Shown in pieces: positions 1-7,791 of a stretch of 22,320 nt of DNA (its first letter is position 1; the number at the start of each line of letters is the position of its first letter). Under the pieces are notes generated by a model. It was not told the DNA's origin, searched no databases, and saw only the letters and a list, made by a program, of their open reading frames with translations. The position numbers and the translations under genes are program-made. The DNA comes from DASSLY01 sp035689185. GTDB lineage: Bacteria; Actinomycetota; Actinomycetes; Actinomycetales; Dermatophilaceae. Where the stretch lies: positions 1-22,320 of the forward strand of contig DASSLY010000082.1 in assembly GCA_035689185.1 (NCBI GenBank). Reading direction: 5' to 3'.

Positions 1-948
1 CACCGTCGAGACCGGCTGGTCCTGGTAGTCCGGGACGCCGCCCGGTGACAGCGACACGGCGAGCTCGCCCATCCGGCGGAAGTCCCAGGCCACCGACCCG
101 GTCGTGCCCGAGATGGCGAAGCCGTAGTCGTTCTGGGCGCCGACGGCCACCCGCGACGCCTCCAGCGAGCACCGCGCGCCGGACGCCAGCCGCAGCAGGG
201 CGCACACGTAGTCCTCGTTCTCAACCTCCCCCATGGCCCCGCCGGACGCGCGCTGGTGCCCCGCGGTCGCCGCGGTGGGGATCGCCCGGGAGGGCACGAA
301 GATCGCGGTGTCCGCGACAACCGACTCGACGTCCCCGAGCAGGTGCCGCACTAGGTCCACCCCGTGCGAGGCCAGGTCCCCAAGCACCCCGGCGCCGCCG
401 CGCTCCCGCTGGTACCGCCAGGTCAGCGCACCGTCGGGGTGGGCGGCGTAGTCGCTGAACAGCCGGAACCGCGCATTCGTGACCCGGCCGATGGCGCCGG
501 ACGCGACCAGCTCTCGGGCGCGGGCGACCGCCGGCGCGTGCCGGTAGTTGAACCCGACCGCGGACTGCACCCCGGCCTGGCGGACGGCCGCCGCCACCGC
601 GCGTGCGTCCTGCGCCGTCAGGCCAACCGGCTTCTCCACCCAGACGTGCTTGCCCGCCGCGGCCAGGGCGACGCCGATCTCGCGGTGCAGGAAGTTCGGG
701 GCGCCGATGCTCACCGCCTGTACCGCCGGGTCGGCGGCCAGGTCGCGCCAGTCCAGGGTCGAGGTGGCGAACCCGTACTGCTCGGCCGCCTGCGCGGCGC
801 GCCCCGGCACCTCGTCGGCCACGGCCACCAGCCGCGGCGCCACCGGCAGGTCCGGGAAGTGGTGCAGCACCCGCGCGTACGCGTGGGTGTGCGCGCGCCC
901 CATCCAGCCGAACCCGGCCACCGCCACACCGACCTGCCGTCGCTGCAT
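1..948 (-). CDS. Gfo/Idh/MocA-family NAD(P)-dependent oxidoreductase (3' end missing)
   Basis: Reading from ATG at 948 to the left edge gives 316 codons without a stop, so the C-terminus lies outside the window. The N-terminus is a Rossmann fold with the dinucleotide motif GFGWMG at residues 12-17. The family EKP motif follows at 105-107, where its lysine is a catalytic/cofactor-binding residue. The C-terminal half has the expected conserved histidine in the DLASHGVD segment (about 191-198). Family members oxidise or reduce sugars, inositols and related polyols; the substrate cannot be read from the sequence. The gene starts 3 bp after the stop of the upstream SRPBCC gene and is probably co-transcribed with it and the lipid kinase. 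The family call is firm; the specific reaction is unknown. Confidence 0.93.
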   Translation of the reverse strand, partial: MQRRQVGVAVAGFGWMGRAHTHAYARVLHHFPDLPVAPRLVAVADEVPGRAAQAAEQYGFATSTLDWRDLAADPAVQAVSIGAPNFLHREIGVALAAAGKHVWVEKPVGLTAQDARAVAAAVRQAGVQSAVGFNYRHAPAVARARELVASGAIGRVTNARFRLFSDYAAHPDGALTWRYQRERGGAGVLGDLASHGVDLVRHLLGDVESVVADTAIFVPSRAIPTAATAGHQRASGGAMGEVENEDYVCALLRLASGARCSLEASRVAVGAQNDYGFAISGTTGSVAWDFRRMGELAVSLSPGGVPDYQDQPVSTV

Positions 949-951
949 GCC

Positions 952-1404
952 CTATCCCTTCCTCAGCTGCCGTTCCAGGCCGCGCCGGCCGCACCGCAGC
1001 ATCCACCCATGGTTGGCCAGCAGCAACGGCCGCACGGCCGGCGACAGCCGCCGCAGCCAGGGGGCCGCAAGGTCGACCTCCTGGCTGAAGTGCGCCACCG
1101 AGCCGTCGCCGCTCCCGACCACGACGAAGCCGCACCAGCCGACCAGGTCGCCGGCGACCCGGACCCGCAACGTCCCCGTCGCCGCGTCCGCCACCTCCCG
1201 GCGCAGCTCCAGCCGCAGCGTGTACGGCAACAGGCTGCGGACCCAGGCGACCCCGCTGTCTGCGTCCAGCCGCCGCAGGCGGCGGATCTGCGGCCACCAC
1301 CCGGCATACGCCTCGACCGCCGCCAGCGCGGCATACACGCGGTCGGGCGGGGCGCCCAGCTGCCAGCGGCTGGCGAGCCGGTATGCCGCGGGCGCGGTGG
1401 TCAC
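952..1404 (-). CDS. SRPBCC (START/polyketide-cyclase fold) small protein
   Basis: A 150-residue protein starting with GTG. It begins with a sequence typical of the SRPBCC fold, in which ligand-binding proteins often start 'A-S-x-W-x-x-x-A-P-x-x-V-Y/W-x-x-L'; here RLASRWQLGAPPDRVYAAL lies near residues 9-27. A tryptophan-rich turn (GWWPQI) and alternating beta strands follow, with a basic C-terminus. Such proteins bind hydrophobic ligands or lipids in a helix-grip cavity; no catalytic residue can be assigned. It sits 4 bp after the lipid kinase stop and 3 bp before the oxidoreductase start. The operon position suggests, as inference only, a lipid or hydrophobic ligand. There is no signal peptide or membrane segment, so it should be cytoplasmic. 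Confidence 0.8.
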   Translation of the reverse strand: MTTAPAAYRLASRWQLGAPPDRVYAALAAVEAYAGWWPQIRRLRRLDADSGVAWVRSLLPYTLRLELRREVADAATGTLRVRVAGDLVGWCGFVVVGSGDGSVAHFSQEVDLAAPWLRRLSPAVRPLLLANHGWMLRCGRRGLERQLRKG

Positions 1405-1408
1405 GAGG

Positions 1409-2509
1409 TCAGCCGACCCGGACCAGCAGGGCGTGCGGCTCGACGTCGATGCGCACGGCGCGCGCGGGCCCGATCACGTCGCCGTCCAGCTGGACGTCCT
1501 CGGGCCGGTCGCAGCTGATCCGCAGCGAGCGCACCCGGTGGTGGTCGACCCGTTCGTGGCCCCTGCGGCGGCGCGTGAGCACCCGGACGAGCACCGCGAC
1601 CCAGCCGACGATGCCCGACGGGGACAGCAGGACGGCGTCCAGCCAGCCGTCGTCGACCTGGGCCTCGGGCAGCAGCACCAGGCCGCCCTGCAGCTTGCCG
1701 CAGTTGCCGACCACGACCGTGCGCACCCGGCGGTGCAGCTCCGGCCCGTCGTCCACGCTGACCTGCACCTTGAACCGGGGCCCGCGCAGGTGTTTCAGCC
1801 CGGCGACGCTGTAGGCGACCCAGCCGAGGTGCTTCTTCAGCTTCTCCGGCGCCTCGGCCATGATCGTGGCGTCGAAGCCGAGGCCGGCCATCACGAGGAA
1901 CATGTAGTCCTTCGGCTGCTCCTGGGTGTCAGCCGGGGTGACGCTGATCCGGCCCACGTCGATCCGCTTGTTCTGCCCGGTCAGCGCGACCCGCAAGGAG
2001 TTGTCGATGCTGTCGATGGGCAGCTGCAGGTTGCGGGCGAGCAGGTTCCCGGTGCCCCCCGGCAGCAGGCCGATCGCGGTCTCGGTGCCGACCAGTGCCG
2101 CCGCGACCGCACGGACCGTCCCGTCGCCGCCCAGCGCGCAGACGATCCCCGCTCCCTGCTCGATCGCCCGGGAAGTCTGCCCCGTGCCGGGGTCCTCGGC
2201 CGTGGTCTCCAGCCACAGCGGCTCGGCCCAGCCGTGGTCCAGGCACACCCGGGTGACCTGCCTGCGCAGCGCGTCGGTGTCGTCGAACTTGGTCGGGTTC
2301 ACCACGATTGCGGCCCTGCGGACGCGCCGCGGGGCCGGGCGGTCCCGCGGCGCGAACTGGGCGCGGGCCGGCCGGCGGCGGCCGAACAGCCGGGACCCCT
2401 CGGCCGTCCACTGCACCGGGGCGAACACCGCCAGCAGCGCGCCGACGGCGAGCAGCACCAGCAGCGTGATCGCCGCAGCACCGATCCAGTCGGCGACGTC
2501 GCTGAGCAC
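1409..2509 (-). CDS. Diacylglycerol kinase-family lipid kinase (DagK/YegS-like) with N-terminal membrane anchor
   Basis: A lipid kinase of the DAGK catalytic-domain family, which phosphorylates diacylglycerol or a related lipid using ATP. From GTG at 2509 the protein has 366 residues. One hydrophobic segment lies at about 9-32, followed by a basic stretch. The kinase domain starts near residue 66 (IVVNP). The nucleotide loop GGDGT is at 127-131 and GGTGNLLARN at 151-160, both hallmarks of the family. The C-terminal beta-sandwich contains the DDGWLD motif. The GTG at 2509 is chosen because TAGCCT lies exactly 7 nt upstream, the leaderless pattern seen for other genes here. An ATG at 2551 is in frame but overlaps the divergent DinB-like start codon. 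First gene of a likely three-gene operon with the SRPBCC protein and the oxidoreductase. Confidence 0.88.
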   Translation of the reverse strand: MLSDVADWIGAAAITLLVLLAVGALLAVFAPVQWTAEGSRLFGRRRPARAQFAPRDRPAPRRVRRAAIVVNPTKFDDTDALRRQVTRVCLDHGWAEPLWLETTAEDPGTGQTSRAIEQGAGIVCALGGDGTVRAVAAALVGTETAIGLLPGGTGNLLARNLQLPIDSIDNSLRVALTGQNKRIDVGRISVTPADTQEQPKDYMFLVMAGLGFDATIMAEAPEKLKKHLGWVAYSVAGLKHLRGPRFKVQVSVDDGPELHRRVRTVVVGNCGKLQGGLVLLPEAQVDDGWLDAVLLSPSGIVGWVAVLVRVLTRRRRGHERVDHHRVRSLRISCDRPEDVQLDGDVIGPARAVRIDVEPHALLVRVG

Positions 2510-2516
2510 GATCGCG

Positions 2517-2522
2517 AGGCTA
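2517..2522 (-). promoter_or_regulatory. Putative -10 element (TAGCCT) of the lipid kinase operon
   Basis: TAGCCT on the minus strand fits TANNNT and is followed by exactly 7 nt and then GTG at 2509. This is the geometry of a leaderless actinobacterial transcript. No clear -35 hexamer is visible. Inferred, not measured. Confidence 0.45.
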
Positions 2523-2536
2523 CCCCGCGCCGTGAC

Positions 2537-2542
2537 CACAAT
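2537..2542 (+). promoter_or_regulatory. Putative -10 element (CACAAT) of the DinB-like gene
   Basis: CACAAT matches TATAAT at four of six positions and is followed by 7 nt and ATG at 2550. It lies only 14 bp from the opposing -10 of the lipid kinase, so the two promoters would overlap. Inferred from spacing. Confidence 0.35.
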
Positions 2543-2549
2543 GGGCGGC

Positions 2550-3110
2550 ATGACACAGCCGGAAGGTCCCGCCGCCCGCATGGTGGCCCAGTTGCCGCTC
2601 GAGCCGGACACCAAGGACTGGACGTGGGTGCTGAGCAGGCCCTGCCCGGACTGCGGGTTCGTCGCAGCCGAGGTGCAGGGCGGCCAGGTGGCGACGCTGC
2701 TGCTCCAGGCCGTGGGCCGGTTCGCGCCGGTCGCTGCCCGGGCGGAGGTGTCGGTCCGGCCGCAACCGGCCGTCTGGTCACCGCTGGAGTACTTGTGCCA
2801 CGTTCGCGACGTGTGCCGGCTGTTCGAGCAGCGAGCGCGGCTGATGCTGGCCCAGGACGACCCCGTGTTCGACAACTGGGACCAGGACGAGACGGCAGTG
2901 GTGGACCGGTATGCCGAGCAGGACCCGGCCACGGTCGGGCGGGAGCTGGCCGCGGCGGCGGAACAGCTCGCGGGCACCTTCGAGGGCGTGGGCGGCGACC
3001 AGTGGGCGCGCCCCGGCCGGCGCAGCAACGGGTCGCGGTTCACGGTGCTCACGCTGGGTCAGTACGCCCTGCACGACGTGTACCACCACCTGCACGACGT
3101 CGGCGCCTGA
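2550..3110 (+). CDS. DinB/mycothiol-maleylpyruvate-isomerase-like family protein
   Basis: A 186-residue protein resembling the DinB/MDMPI four-helix-bundle superfamily. These are metal-dependent proteins that often handle thiol cofactors such as mycothiol in actinobacteria. Three histidines fit the usual metal ligand set: H84 in YLCHVRD, and H175 and H179 in LHDVYHHLHD near the C-terminus. A PCPDCGF motif (C32, C35) precedes the bundle and is common in actinobacterial members. The start at 2550 is supported by a -10-like CACAAT 7 nt upstream; ATG at 2541 and GTG at 2532 are in-frame alternatives. It is transcribed divergently from the lipid kinase and ends at a hairpin before serS. The family is fairly sure; the substrate is unknown. 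Confidence 0.8.
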   Translation: MTQPEGPAARMVAQLPLEPDTKDWTWVLSRPCPDCGFVAAEVQGGQVATLLLQAVGRFAPVAARAEVSVRPQPAVWSPLEYLCHVRDVCRLFEQRARLMLAQDDPVFDNWDQDETAVVDRYAEQDPATVGRELAAAAEQLAGTFEGVGGDQWARPGRRSNGSRFTVLTLGQYALHDVYHHLHDVGA

Positions 3111-3112
3111 CA

Positions 3113-3136
3113 CCCCCTCCCCGGAAAGGGAGGGGG
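3113..3136 (+). terminator. Terminator-like hairpin between the DinB-like gene and serS
   Basis: A perfect 9-bp stem, CCCCCTCCC (3113-3121) with GGGAGGGGG (3128-3136), and a 6-nt loop CGGAAA, starting 3 nt after the DinB-like stop. No T-run follows, which is usual for high-GC actinobacterial hairpins. It also separates the gene from the serS promoter at 3155. Confidence 0.6.
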
Positions 3137-3154
3137 GCGGGTCATCCCCGCAGA

Positions 3155-3160
3155 TAGGCT
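3155..3160 (+). promoter_or_regulatory. Putative -10 element (TAGGCT) of serS
   Basis: TAGGCT followed by 7 nt and GTG at 3168, with no Shine-Dalgarno sequence in between. This fits a leaderless serS mRNA starting at the GTG. The -35 region overlaps the terminator-like hairpin and shows no consensus. Confidence 0.5.
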
Positions 3161-3167
3161 CCGTCGC

Positions 3168-4436
3168 GTGATCGACATCAAGCTGCTGCGCGAGCGCCCG
3201 GAGGCGGTGCGCGCCTCGCAGCGGGCCCGCGGCGAGGACGAGGGGGTGGTCGACGCGATCCTCCAGGCCGACGAGCGGCGCCGGTCCGCGCTGACCGAGT
3301 TCGAGGCGCTGCGCGCGGAGCAGAAGTCGTTCGGCAAGCGCATCGCCGCCGCCACGGGGCAGGACAGGGCCGTCCTGGCGGCGCAGGCGAAGGCCACCGC
3401 GGAGAAGGTCCGCGAGCTAGAGGCCACCAGCAGGCAGGCGGCCGCCGAGCTGGACCGGCTCATGCGCACCGTCCCCAACGTCGTGGTCGAAGGCGTGCCT
3501 AGCGGTGGTGAGAACGACTACGCAGTGCTCACCACGGTCGGGGCCCCCCGCGAGTTCGACTTCGAGCCCAAGGACCACCTCGACCTGGCCGAGGCGCTCG
3601 GCGCCGTCGACATGGCCCGCGGCGCCAAGGTCGCCGGGGCCCGCTTCTACTACCTGACCGGGGTGGGCGCGCGGCTGGAGCTGGCGATCCTGAACCTGGC
3701 CATGGCCCAGGCCGTCGAGACCGGCTTCACCCCGATGATCACCCCGACGCTGGTGCTGCCGGAGGTGATGGCCGGCGCCGGGTTCCTCGACGCCCACGCC
3801 GAGGAGGTCTACCGGTTGGAGGCCGACGACCTGTACCTCACCGGGACCTCCGAGGTGGCCCTTGCCGGCTACCACGCGAACGAGATCCTGGACCTGTCCG
3901 CCGGGCCCAGGCGGTATGCCGGGTGGTCGGCCTGCTACCGCCGCGAGGCCGGGTCCTACGGCAAGGACACCAAGGGCATCATCCGGGTTCACCAGTTCCA
4001 CAAGGTGGAGATGTTCAGCTACTGCCGCCCGGAGGACGCCGCCGCCGAGCACGAGCGGCTGCTCGGCTTCGAACAGCGGATGCTGGCCAAGATCGAGGTG
4101 CCCTACCGGGTGATCGACACCGCGGCCGGCGACCTCGGCGGACCTGCCGCGCGCAAGTACGACTGCGAGGCGTGGATCCCGACCCAGGGGCGCTACCGGG
4201 AGCTGACCTCGACCAGCAACTGCACCACATACCAGGCGCGCCGGCTGCACATCCGCGAGCGCGACCCGTCGTCGGGCACCGGCGCGACGCGGGTCGTGGC
4301 GACGCTGAACGGCACCCTCGGCACCACCAGGTGGATCGTGGCCATCCTGGAGAACCACCAGCAGGCCGACGGCTCGGTCGTCGTGCCCGCCGCGCTGCGG
4401 CCCTACGTGGGGCTGGACGTCCTGACGCCGCTGTGA
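3168..4436 (+). CDS. serS: Serine--tRNA ligase
   Basis: Class II aminoacyl-tRNA synthetase that charges tRNA-Ser (and tRNA-Sec where present) with serine in the cytoplasm. It has 422 residues, the normal bacterial length. The N-terminal helical arm that binds the tRNA long variable arm covers about 27-100. The serine/ATP site motif TGTSEV is at 225-230. Motif 2 (YRREAGSYGKDTKG, about 257-270) and motif 3 (NGTLGTTRWIVAILEN, about 381-396, with the class II arginine R388) are intact. The start is GTG with a -10-like TAGGCT 7 nt upstream and the usual MIDIKLLRE beginning. The HAD phosphatase gene overlaps its stop codon and is probably co-transcribed. Confidence 0.98.
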   Translation: MIDIKLLRERPEAVRASQRARGEDEGVVDAILQADERRRSALTEFEALRAEQKSFGKRIAAATGQDRAVLAAQAKATAEKVRELEATSRQAAAELDRLMRTVPNVVVEGVPSGGENDYAVLTTVGAPREFDFEPKDHLDLAEALGAVDMARGAKVAGARFYYLTGVGARLELAILNLAMAQAVETGFTPMITPTLVLPEVMAGAGFLDAHAEEVYRLEADDLYLTGTSEVALAGYHANEILDLSAGPRRYAGWSACYRREAGSYGKDTKGIIRVHQFHKVEMFSYCRPEDAAAEHERLLGFEQRMLAKIEVPYRVIDTAAGDLGGPAARKYDCEAWIPTQGRYRELTSTSNCTTYQARRLHIRERDPSSGTGATRVVATLNGTLGTTRWIVAILENHQQADGSVVVPAALRPYVGLDVLTPL

Positions 4437-5242
4437 GCGACCAGGTCCCGACCCGCCGCGGGCTGGTGGCACTGGACGTCGACGGCACGATCCTGCACCA
4501 CGACGGCACGCTGTCGCCGGCGGTCCGCAGCGCGGTGCGCGAGACCGCCGCCGTGGCGAACGTCGTGGTCGCCACCGGCCGGTCGCTGCTCGCGACCGTC
4601 CCGGTCCTGGCCGAGCTGGGCCTGTCCACCGGGTATGCCGTGTGCTCCAACGGCGCGGTCACGCTGGCGATCGACGAATCCGAACCGGCGGGGTACCGGA
4701 TCATCGACACGGTCACCTTCGACCCGGCGCCCGCGCTCAGCCTGCTCCAGGACGCCTGGCCGGACGCGGTGGTGGCGGTGGAGGAGCTGGGCGTCGGGTT
4801 CAAGCTGAGTGCGCCGTTCCCGGACGGGGAGCTCACCGGCGAGCTGCGGGTCGTTCCGTGGGAGGAGCTGATGGCCGACCCGTGCACCAGGGTCACCTTC
4901 CGCAGCCCGACCGGGACGGCTGCGGACTTCATGGACCTGGTCGAGCGGATCGGGCTGCACGGGGTGAACTACGCGGTCGGCTTCACCGCCTGGCTGGACA
5001 TCAACCCCGAGGGCGTCTCGAAGGGGTCTGCGCTGGAGCTGGTGCGCCGGCGGTTGCAGGTCGAGCCGATCGACACGGTCGCGGTCGGTGACCAGCGCAA
5101 CGACCTGGAGATGCTGCACTGGGCGGCCCGCGGGGTGGCCATGGGCAACGCGCCGGCCGAGGTGCAGGCCGCCGCCGACGAGGTCGCCGGCCCGGTCTGG
5201 GAGGACGGCCTGGTCCCCGTGCTGCGCTCGCTGCACGGGTAG
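4433..5242 (+). CDS. Cof-type HAD-IIB hydrolase (phosphatase)
   Basis: A 269-residue haloacid-dehalogenase superfamily phosphatase of the Cof/IIB type, which dephosphorylates small phosphorylated metabolites such as sugar phosphates or flavin intermediates. Motif I is DVDGT (D15, the nucleophile, and D17). Motif II is the ATGRS threonine (near 47). Motif III lysine sits in GVSKGSAL (near 197) and motif IV acid residues in GDQRNDLEML (near 219). The cap domain occupies about 85-185. The GTG start at 4433 overlaps the serS stop as GTGA, so translation is likely coupled. The location after serS is common in actinobacteria. It ends 8 bp from the convergent TPR gene. The substrate cannot be predicted. 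Confidence 0.93.
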   Translation: MSDQVPTRRGLVALDVDGTILHHDGTLSPAVRSAVRETAAVANVVVATGRSLLATVPVLAELGLSTGYAVCSNGAVTLAIDESEPAGYRIIDTVTFDPAPALSLLQDAWPDAVVAVEELGVGFKLSAPFPDGELTGELRVVPWEELMADPCTRVTFRSPTGTAADFMDLVERIGLHGVNYAVGFTAWLDINPEGVSKGSALELVRRRLQVEPIDTVAVGDQRNDLEMLHWAARGVAMGNAPAEVQAAADEVAGPVWEDGLVPVLRSLHG

Positions 5243-5250
5243 TTCGTCTG

Positions 5251-6504
5251 CTATGTGACCGGCAGCGCGGCCGCCTCGCGGTCGGCGACGTCCGCCCAGT
5301 AGTCCATGCCGAGGGTGCGGTACAGCCGGCTGGCTTCGCGGTAGTTGGCCACTGCCTCGAACGGTTCGCCCATCGCGGCGCGCAGCCGGCCCCAGGTCAG
5401 CAGGGTGTTGGCTTCGCCGAGCCGGTTGCCGAGGTCGCGGTAGATGGGCAGCGCCTGGTCGAGCAGGGCTCGGGCCTCGGGGTAGCGGCCGGTGAGTCGG
5501 GCGGTGTCGGCCAGGGACTGCAGGGTGTTGGCTTCGCCGCGCCGGTCGCCGAGGTCGCGGTAGATGGGCAGCGCCTGGTCGAGCAGGGCTTGGGCGTCGG
5601 GGTAGCGGCCGGTGGCCAGGGCGGTGTCGGCCAGGGACTTTAGGGTGTTGGCTTCGCCGAGCCGGTCGCCGAGGTCGCGGTAGAGGGGCAGCGCCTGGTC
5701 GAGCAGGGCTTGGGCGTCGGGGTAGCGGCCGGTGGCCCGGGCGGTGTCGGCCAGGGACCGCAGGGTGTTGGCTTCGCCGAGCCGGTCGCCGAGGTCGCGG
5801 TAGGTGGACAGCGCCTTCTGGTAGTGCACTGCCGCAGCCACCGCGTCGCCCGCGAGCTCCGCGGCGCGACCACGGCTGCGGGCCAGCTCGGCCAGGAAGC
5901 GGAGGTCGACCTGGCCGGTAGTCTCCGTCTCCTCGGCGACGTCGTCGAGCAGCCGCCGCCTGGCCCGCCGCACCGGGGGAGGCACCTCCCAGCCCAGGTC
6001 TGCGTCGGAGGCCCGGACCGTGGCGAGGGCGTCCTCGGTGTCGCCCACGAACTCGAACAGGTTGGACCGGACCGACCACAGGTCCCGCGCTGAGCTGGCC
6101 ATCGCCGAGACCAGCCACGCCGGTGCGATGACGAGCAGCGGGCAGGCCAGCCGCCGGGCGAGGTAGTCCCTGTTGAGGTTGAGGTTGTCCAGCGCCGGCG
6201 CCGGGAAGCCGTCGACCAGGTCCTCCAGTCCCACCAGCACCAGTGCCTGCGCAGGCGCGCTATCCAGCTGCCGCTCGAGCTGGGTCACCGGTCCGCCGCC
6301 GCCGCGGACCAGCCGCACGATGGTGGTCGCCGCGGTGTTCCGAAGGTCGGCGACCAGGGCCTCGAGTACGGACTGGTGGTTGACGACGACGAAGGCCAGG
6401 CTGAACCCGCGGGAACGCCGCAGGTGCCGGTGCAGCACGGCGAGCTCGACCCGGTTGGCCGGCGACAGCCCGGCATGCAGGTCAGACTCGCCCGTTGCGG
6501 TCAC
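5251..6504 (-). CDS. TPR protein with degenerate ATPase-like N-terminal domain, partner of upstream AAA ATPase
   Basis: A 417-residue protein with no function I can name. Residues about 17-155 look like a P-loop-type fold that has lost its catalytic motifs. FSLAFVVVNH (34-43) sits where a Walker A strand would be but lacks GxxxxGK[ST]. ALVLVGLEDL (87-96) resembles a Walker B strand, and NLNLNRDYLARRLACPLLVIAP (107-128, interrupted here by no insert) looks like the following helix and strand. Residues about 205-400 are tetratricopeptide repeats, three of them nearly identical 40-residue copies at 235-354. TPRs bind proteins. The GTG start overlaps the ATPase stop as GTGA, so the two products are probably made in fixed ratio and work together. 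No signal peptide, membrane segment, or nuclease or protease motif is visible. Confidence 0.85.
   Translation of the reverse strand: MTATGESDLHAGLSPANRVELAVLHRHLRRSRGFSLAFVVVNHQSVLEALVADLRNTAATTIVRLVRGGGGPVTQLERQLDSAPAQALVLVGLEDLVDGFPAPALDNLNLNRDYLARRLACPLLVIAPAWLVSAMASSARDLWSVRSNLFEFVGDTEDALATVRASDADLGWEVPPPVRRARRRLLDDVAEETETTGQVDLRFLAELARSRGRAAELAGDAVAAAVHYQKALSTYRDLGDRLGEANTLRSLADTARATGRYPDAQALLDQALPLYRDLGDRLGEANTLKSLADTALATGRYPDAQALLDQALPIYRDLGDRRGEANTLQSLADTARLTGRYPEARALLDQALPIYRDLGNRLGEANTLLTWGRLRAAMGEPFEAVANYREASRLYRTLGMDYWADVADREAAALPVT
5401..5816 (-). repeat. 120-bp in-frame tandem repeat encoding TPR units
   Basis: Units start at 5401, 5521, 5641 and 5761, exactly 120 bp (40 codons) apart, and differ at only a few positions. 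The unit at 5401 is conserved only over its first ~42 bp on the plus strand. Identity at silent positions shows the copies arose by recent duplication or gene conversion, not only by selection on the protein. Confidence 0.95.
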
Positions 6505-7784
6505 GGCGGGTCCAGCGTCCCGAGCCAGGGATGCGGGGCATACCAGTCGGTCCCGTCGTCGAGGTAGGCGAGCAGGTAGCCGCTGCGGAGCAGCCCGAAG
6601 AAGCCCTCGTCGTCGACCTCCCGGCCGTCGCCGGCGACCTGGTCGAGCAGGGCACGCTCGTGCGGGGTGAGCCCGCGGTGCATGTCACGGCGAAGCCGCC
6701 GGAGCACCCGGGTCAGCACCTCGGCGCTGATCGGCAGCTGGTCCACCTGGTCGAGCAGCTCGCGCATCAGCACGAACAGGCTGCGGACGTGCCCGCCGGT
6801 GGATGCCAGTGCCTCGTCGACCAGCCTCGGCTCGGCGAACACCGGCTCCCGCGTGGTCGCTGCCGCCACCCGAAGGTCGTAGATCTTGCGCAGCACCTTC
6901 AGTCCGGCCGGCTGGGGCTGCCCGTCCTGGTCGCGCAGGGCGATGACGGGCAGGTTGAGCACCCGAGCCCCGAACTGGTTGGTCAACTCGTTCTGCGCCT
7001 TGCTGTAGGCCAGCTCGATGGGGATGGTGTAGAGCACGTCGCACCGCAGCGACCGCAGCAGCCGCCCCTCGTGCACGAACAGCTGCTCGTGGTTGGTGAG
7101 GGCGGCACCCTCCCGGATCACCCGGACGGGGATCTTGTCCAGGTCGTCGACGATCGCGACGATGCCCCCGGAGTAGCCCTGCCTGGCCAGGTGCTCCCTG
7201 GCTGGCCTCAGCAGCTTCTCGTTGACGTTGTCGAACAGCGACGGCAGCTGCCCGCGCAGCAGGTCGCGGAACTCATCCCGCTGTCCGGGGAAGTCCTTCA
7301 GGGTGAAGCTGAGGCCGAGCCAGTCCGCCCCGACGCTCAGCTCGGCCTTCCCCAGCCACTCGACGATCCGGGAGCCCCACCCCCGCACCTCCTCGGCCTT
7401 GAAGCTCATCCCCCCGCGGTTGACCAGGTCGGTGGCCAGCTGCCGGATCAGCTGGAACGCGACGTCCTCGGCGCGGATGTCGTCCAGGTCCAGCCACTGC
7501 TCACCGCGAAGCGTCGATACGAAGAACCGCCTCCCGCGCACGCCTTCGCCGAGCCGCTCGCCGACGCGCAGCAGCTCGGTCGTCTTCCCGACACCGCTGT
7601 GCCCGCTGAACAGCCGCCAGACGTTCTGGTCGCCCCCCCGGACGAAGGCGTTGACCAGCGTGCTCTTCACGTCCTCGATGCCGACCTCACGCTGCCAGTC
7701 GACATACAGATTCTTCTCGTGCGCCCCGAGCGGGTGCATGGGGTCGAACGCACGGTAGAGGCGATCCGTCACGTCCGCGGCCAT
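6501..7784 (-). CDS. AAA/STAND-like P-loop ATPase, ORC/Cdc6-like, paired with TPR protein
   Basis: A 427-residue P-loop NTPase. Walker A is GHSGVGKT (61-68), preceded by WRLFS. Walker B is IVAIVDDLD (208-216). STGGHVRSL (328-336) looks like the sensor-2 arginine segment of ORC/Cdc6 and STAND ATPases. A winged-helix-like C-terminal part (about 345-427) follows. The N-terminus (LYRAFDPMHPLGAHEKNLYVD, split around the loop) matches no domain I know. ATPases with a similar FSG-x-x-G-x-GK[ST]TELLR signature are found beside TPR proteins in other bacteria, but I cannot cite a characterised one. The ATG at 7784 is chosen because TAGGGT lies 7 nt upstream; GTG at 7793 is an alternative. First gene of a two-gene unit. 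Likely a signal- or stress-responsive switch; a defence role is only inference. Confidence 0.88.
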   Translation of the reverse strand: MAADVTDRLYRAFDPMHPLGAHEKNLYVDWQREVGIEDVKSTLVNAFVRGGDQNVWRLFSGHSGVGKTTELLRVGERLGEGVRGRRFFVSTLRGEQWLDLDDIRAEDVAFQLIRQLATDLVNRGGMSFKAEEVRGWGSRIVEWLGKAELSVGADWLGLSFTLKDFPGQRDEFRDLLRGQLPSLFDNVNEKLLRPAREHLARQGYSGGIVAIVDDLDKIPVRVIREGAALTNHEQLFVHEGRLLRSLRCDVLYTIPIELAYSKAQNELTNQFGARVLNLPVIALRDQDGQPQPAGLKVLRKIYDLRVAAATTREPVFAEPRLVDEALASTGGHVRSLFVLMRELLDQVDQLPISAEVLTRVLRRLRRDMHRGLTPHERALLDQVAGDGREVDDEGFFGLLRSGYLLAYLDDGTDWYAPHPWLGTLDPP

Positions 7785-7791
7785 GCGCCCC

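Noticed and set aside
2552..3052. N-terminal extension of the lipid kinase frame opposite the DinB-like gene
   Set aside because: It has no kinase-family similarity, while the opposite strand encodes a recognisable protein; the kinase start at 2509 has a -10-like element.
548..3157. Very long plus-strand open frame opposite the kinase, SRPBCC and oxidoreductase genes
   Set aside because: It is arginine/alanine/proline-rich with no domain, and typical of the antisense frame of high-GC genes.
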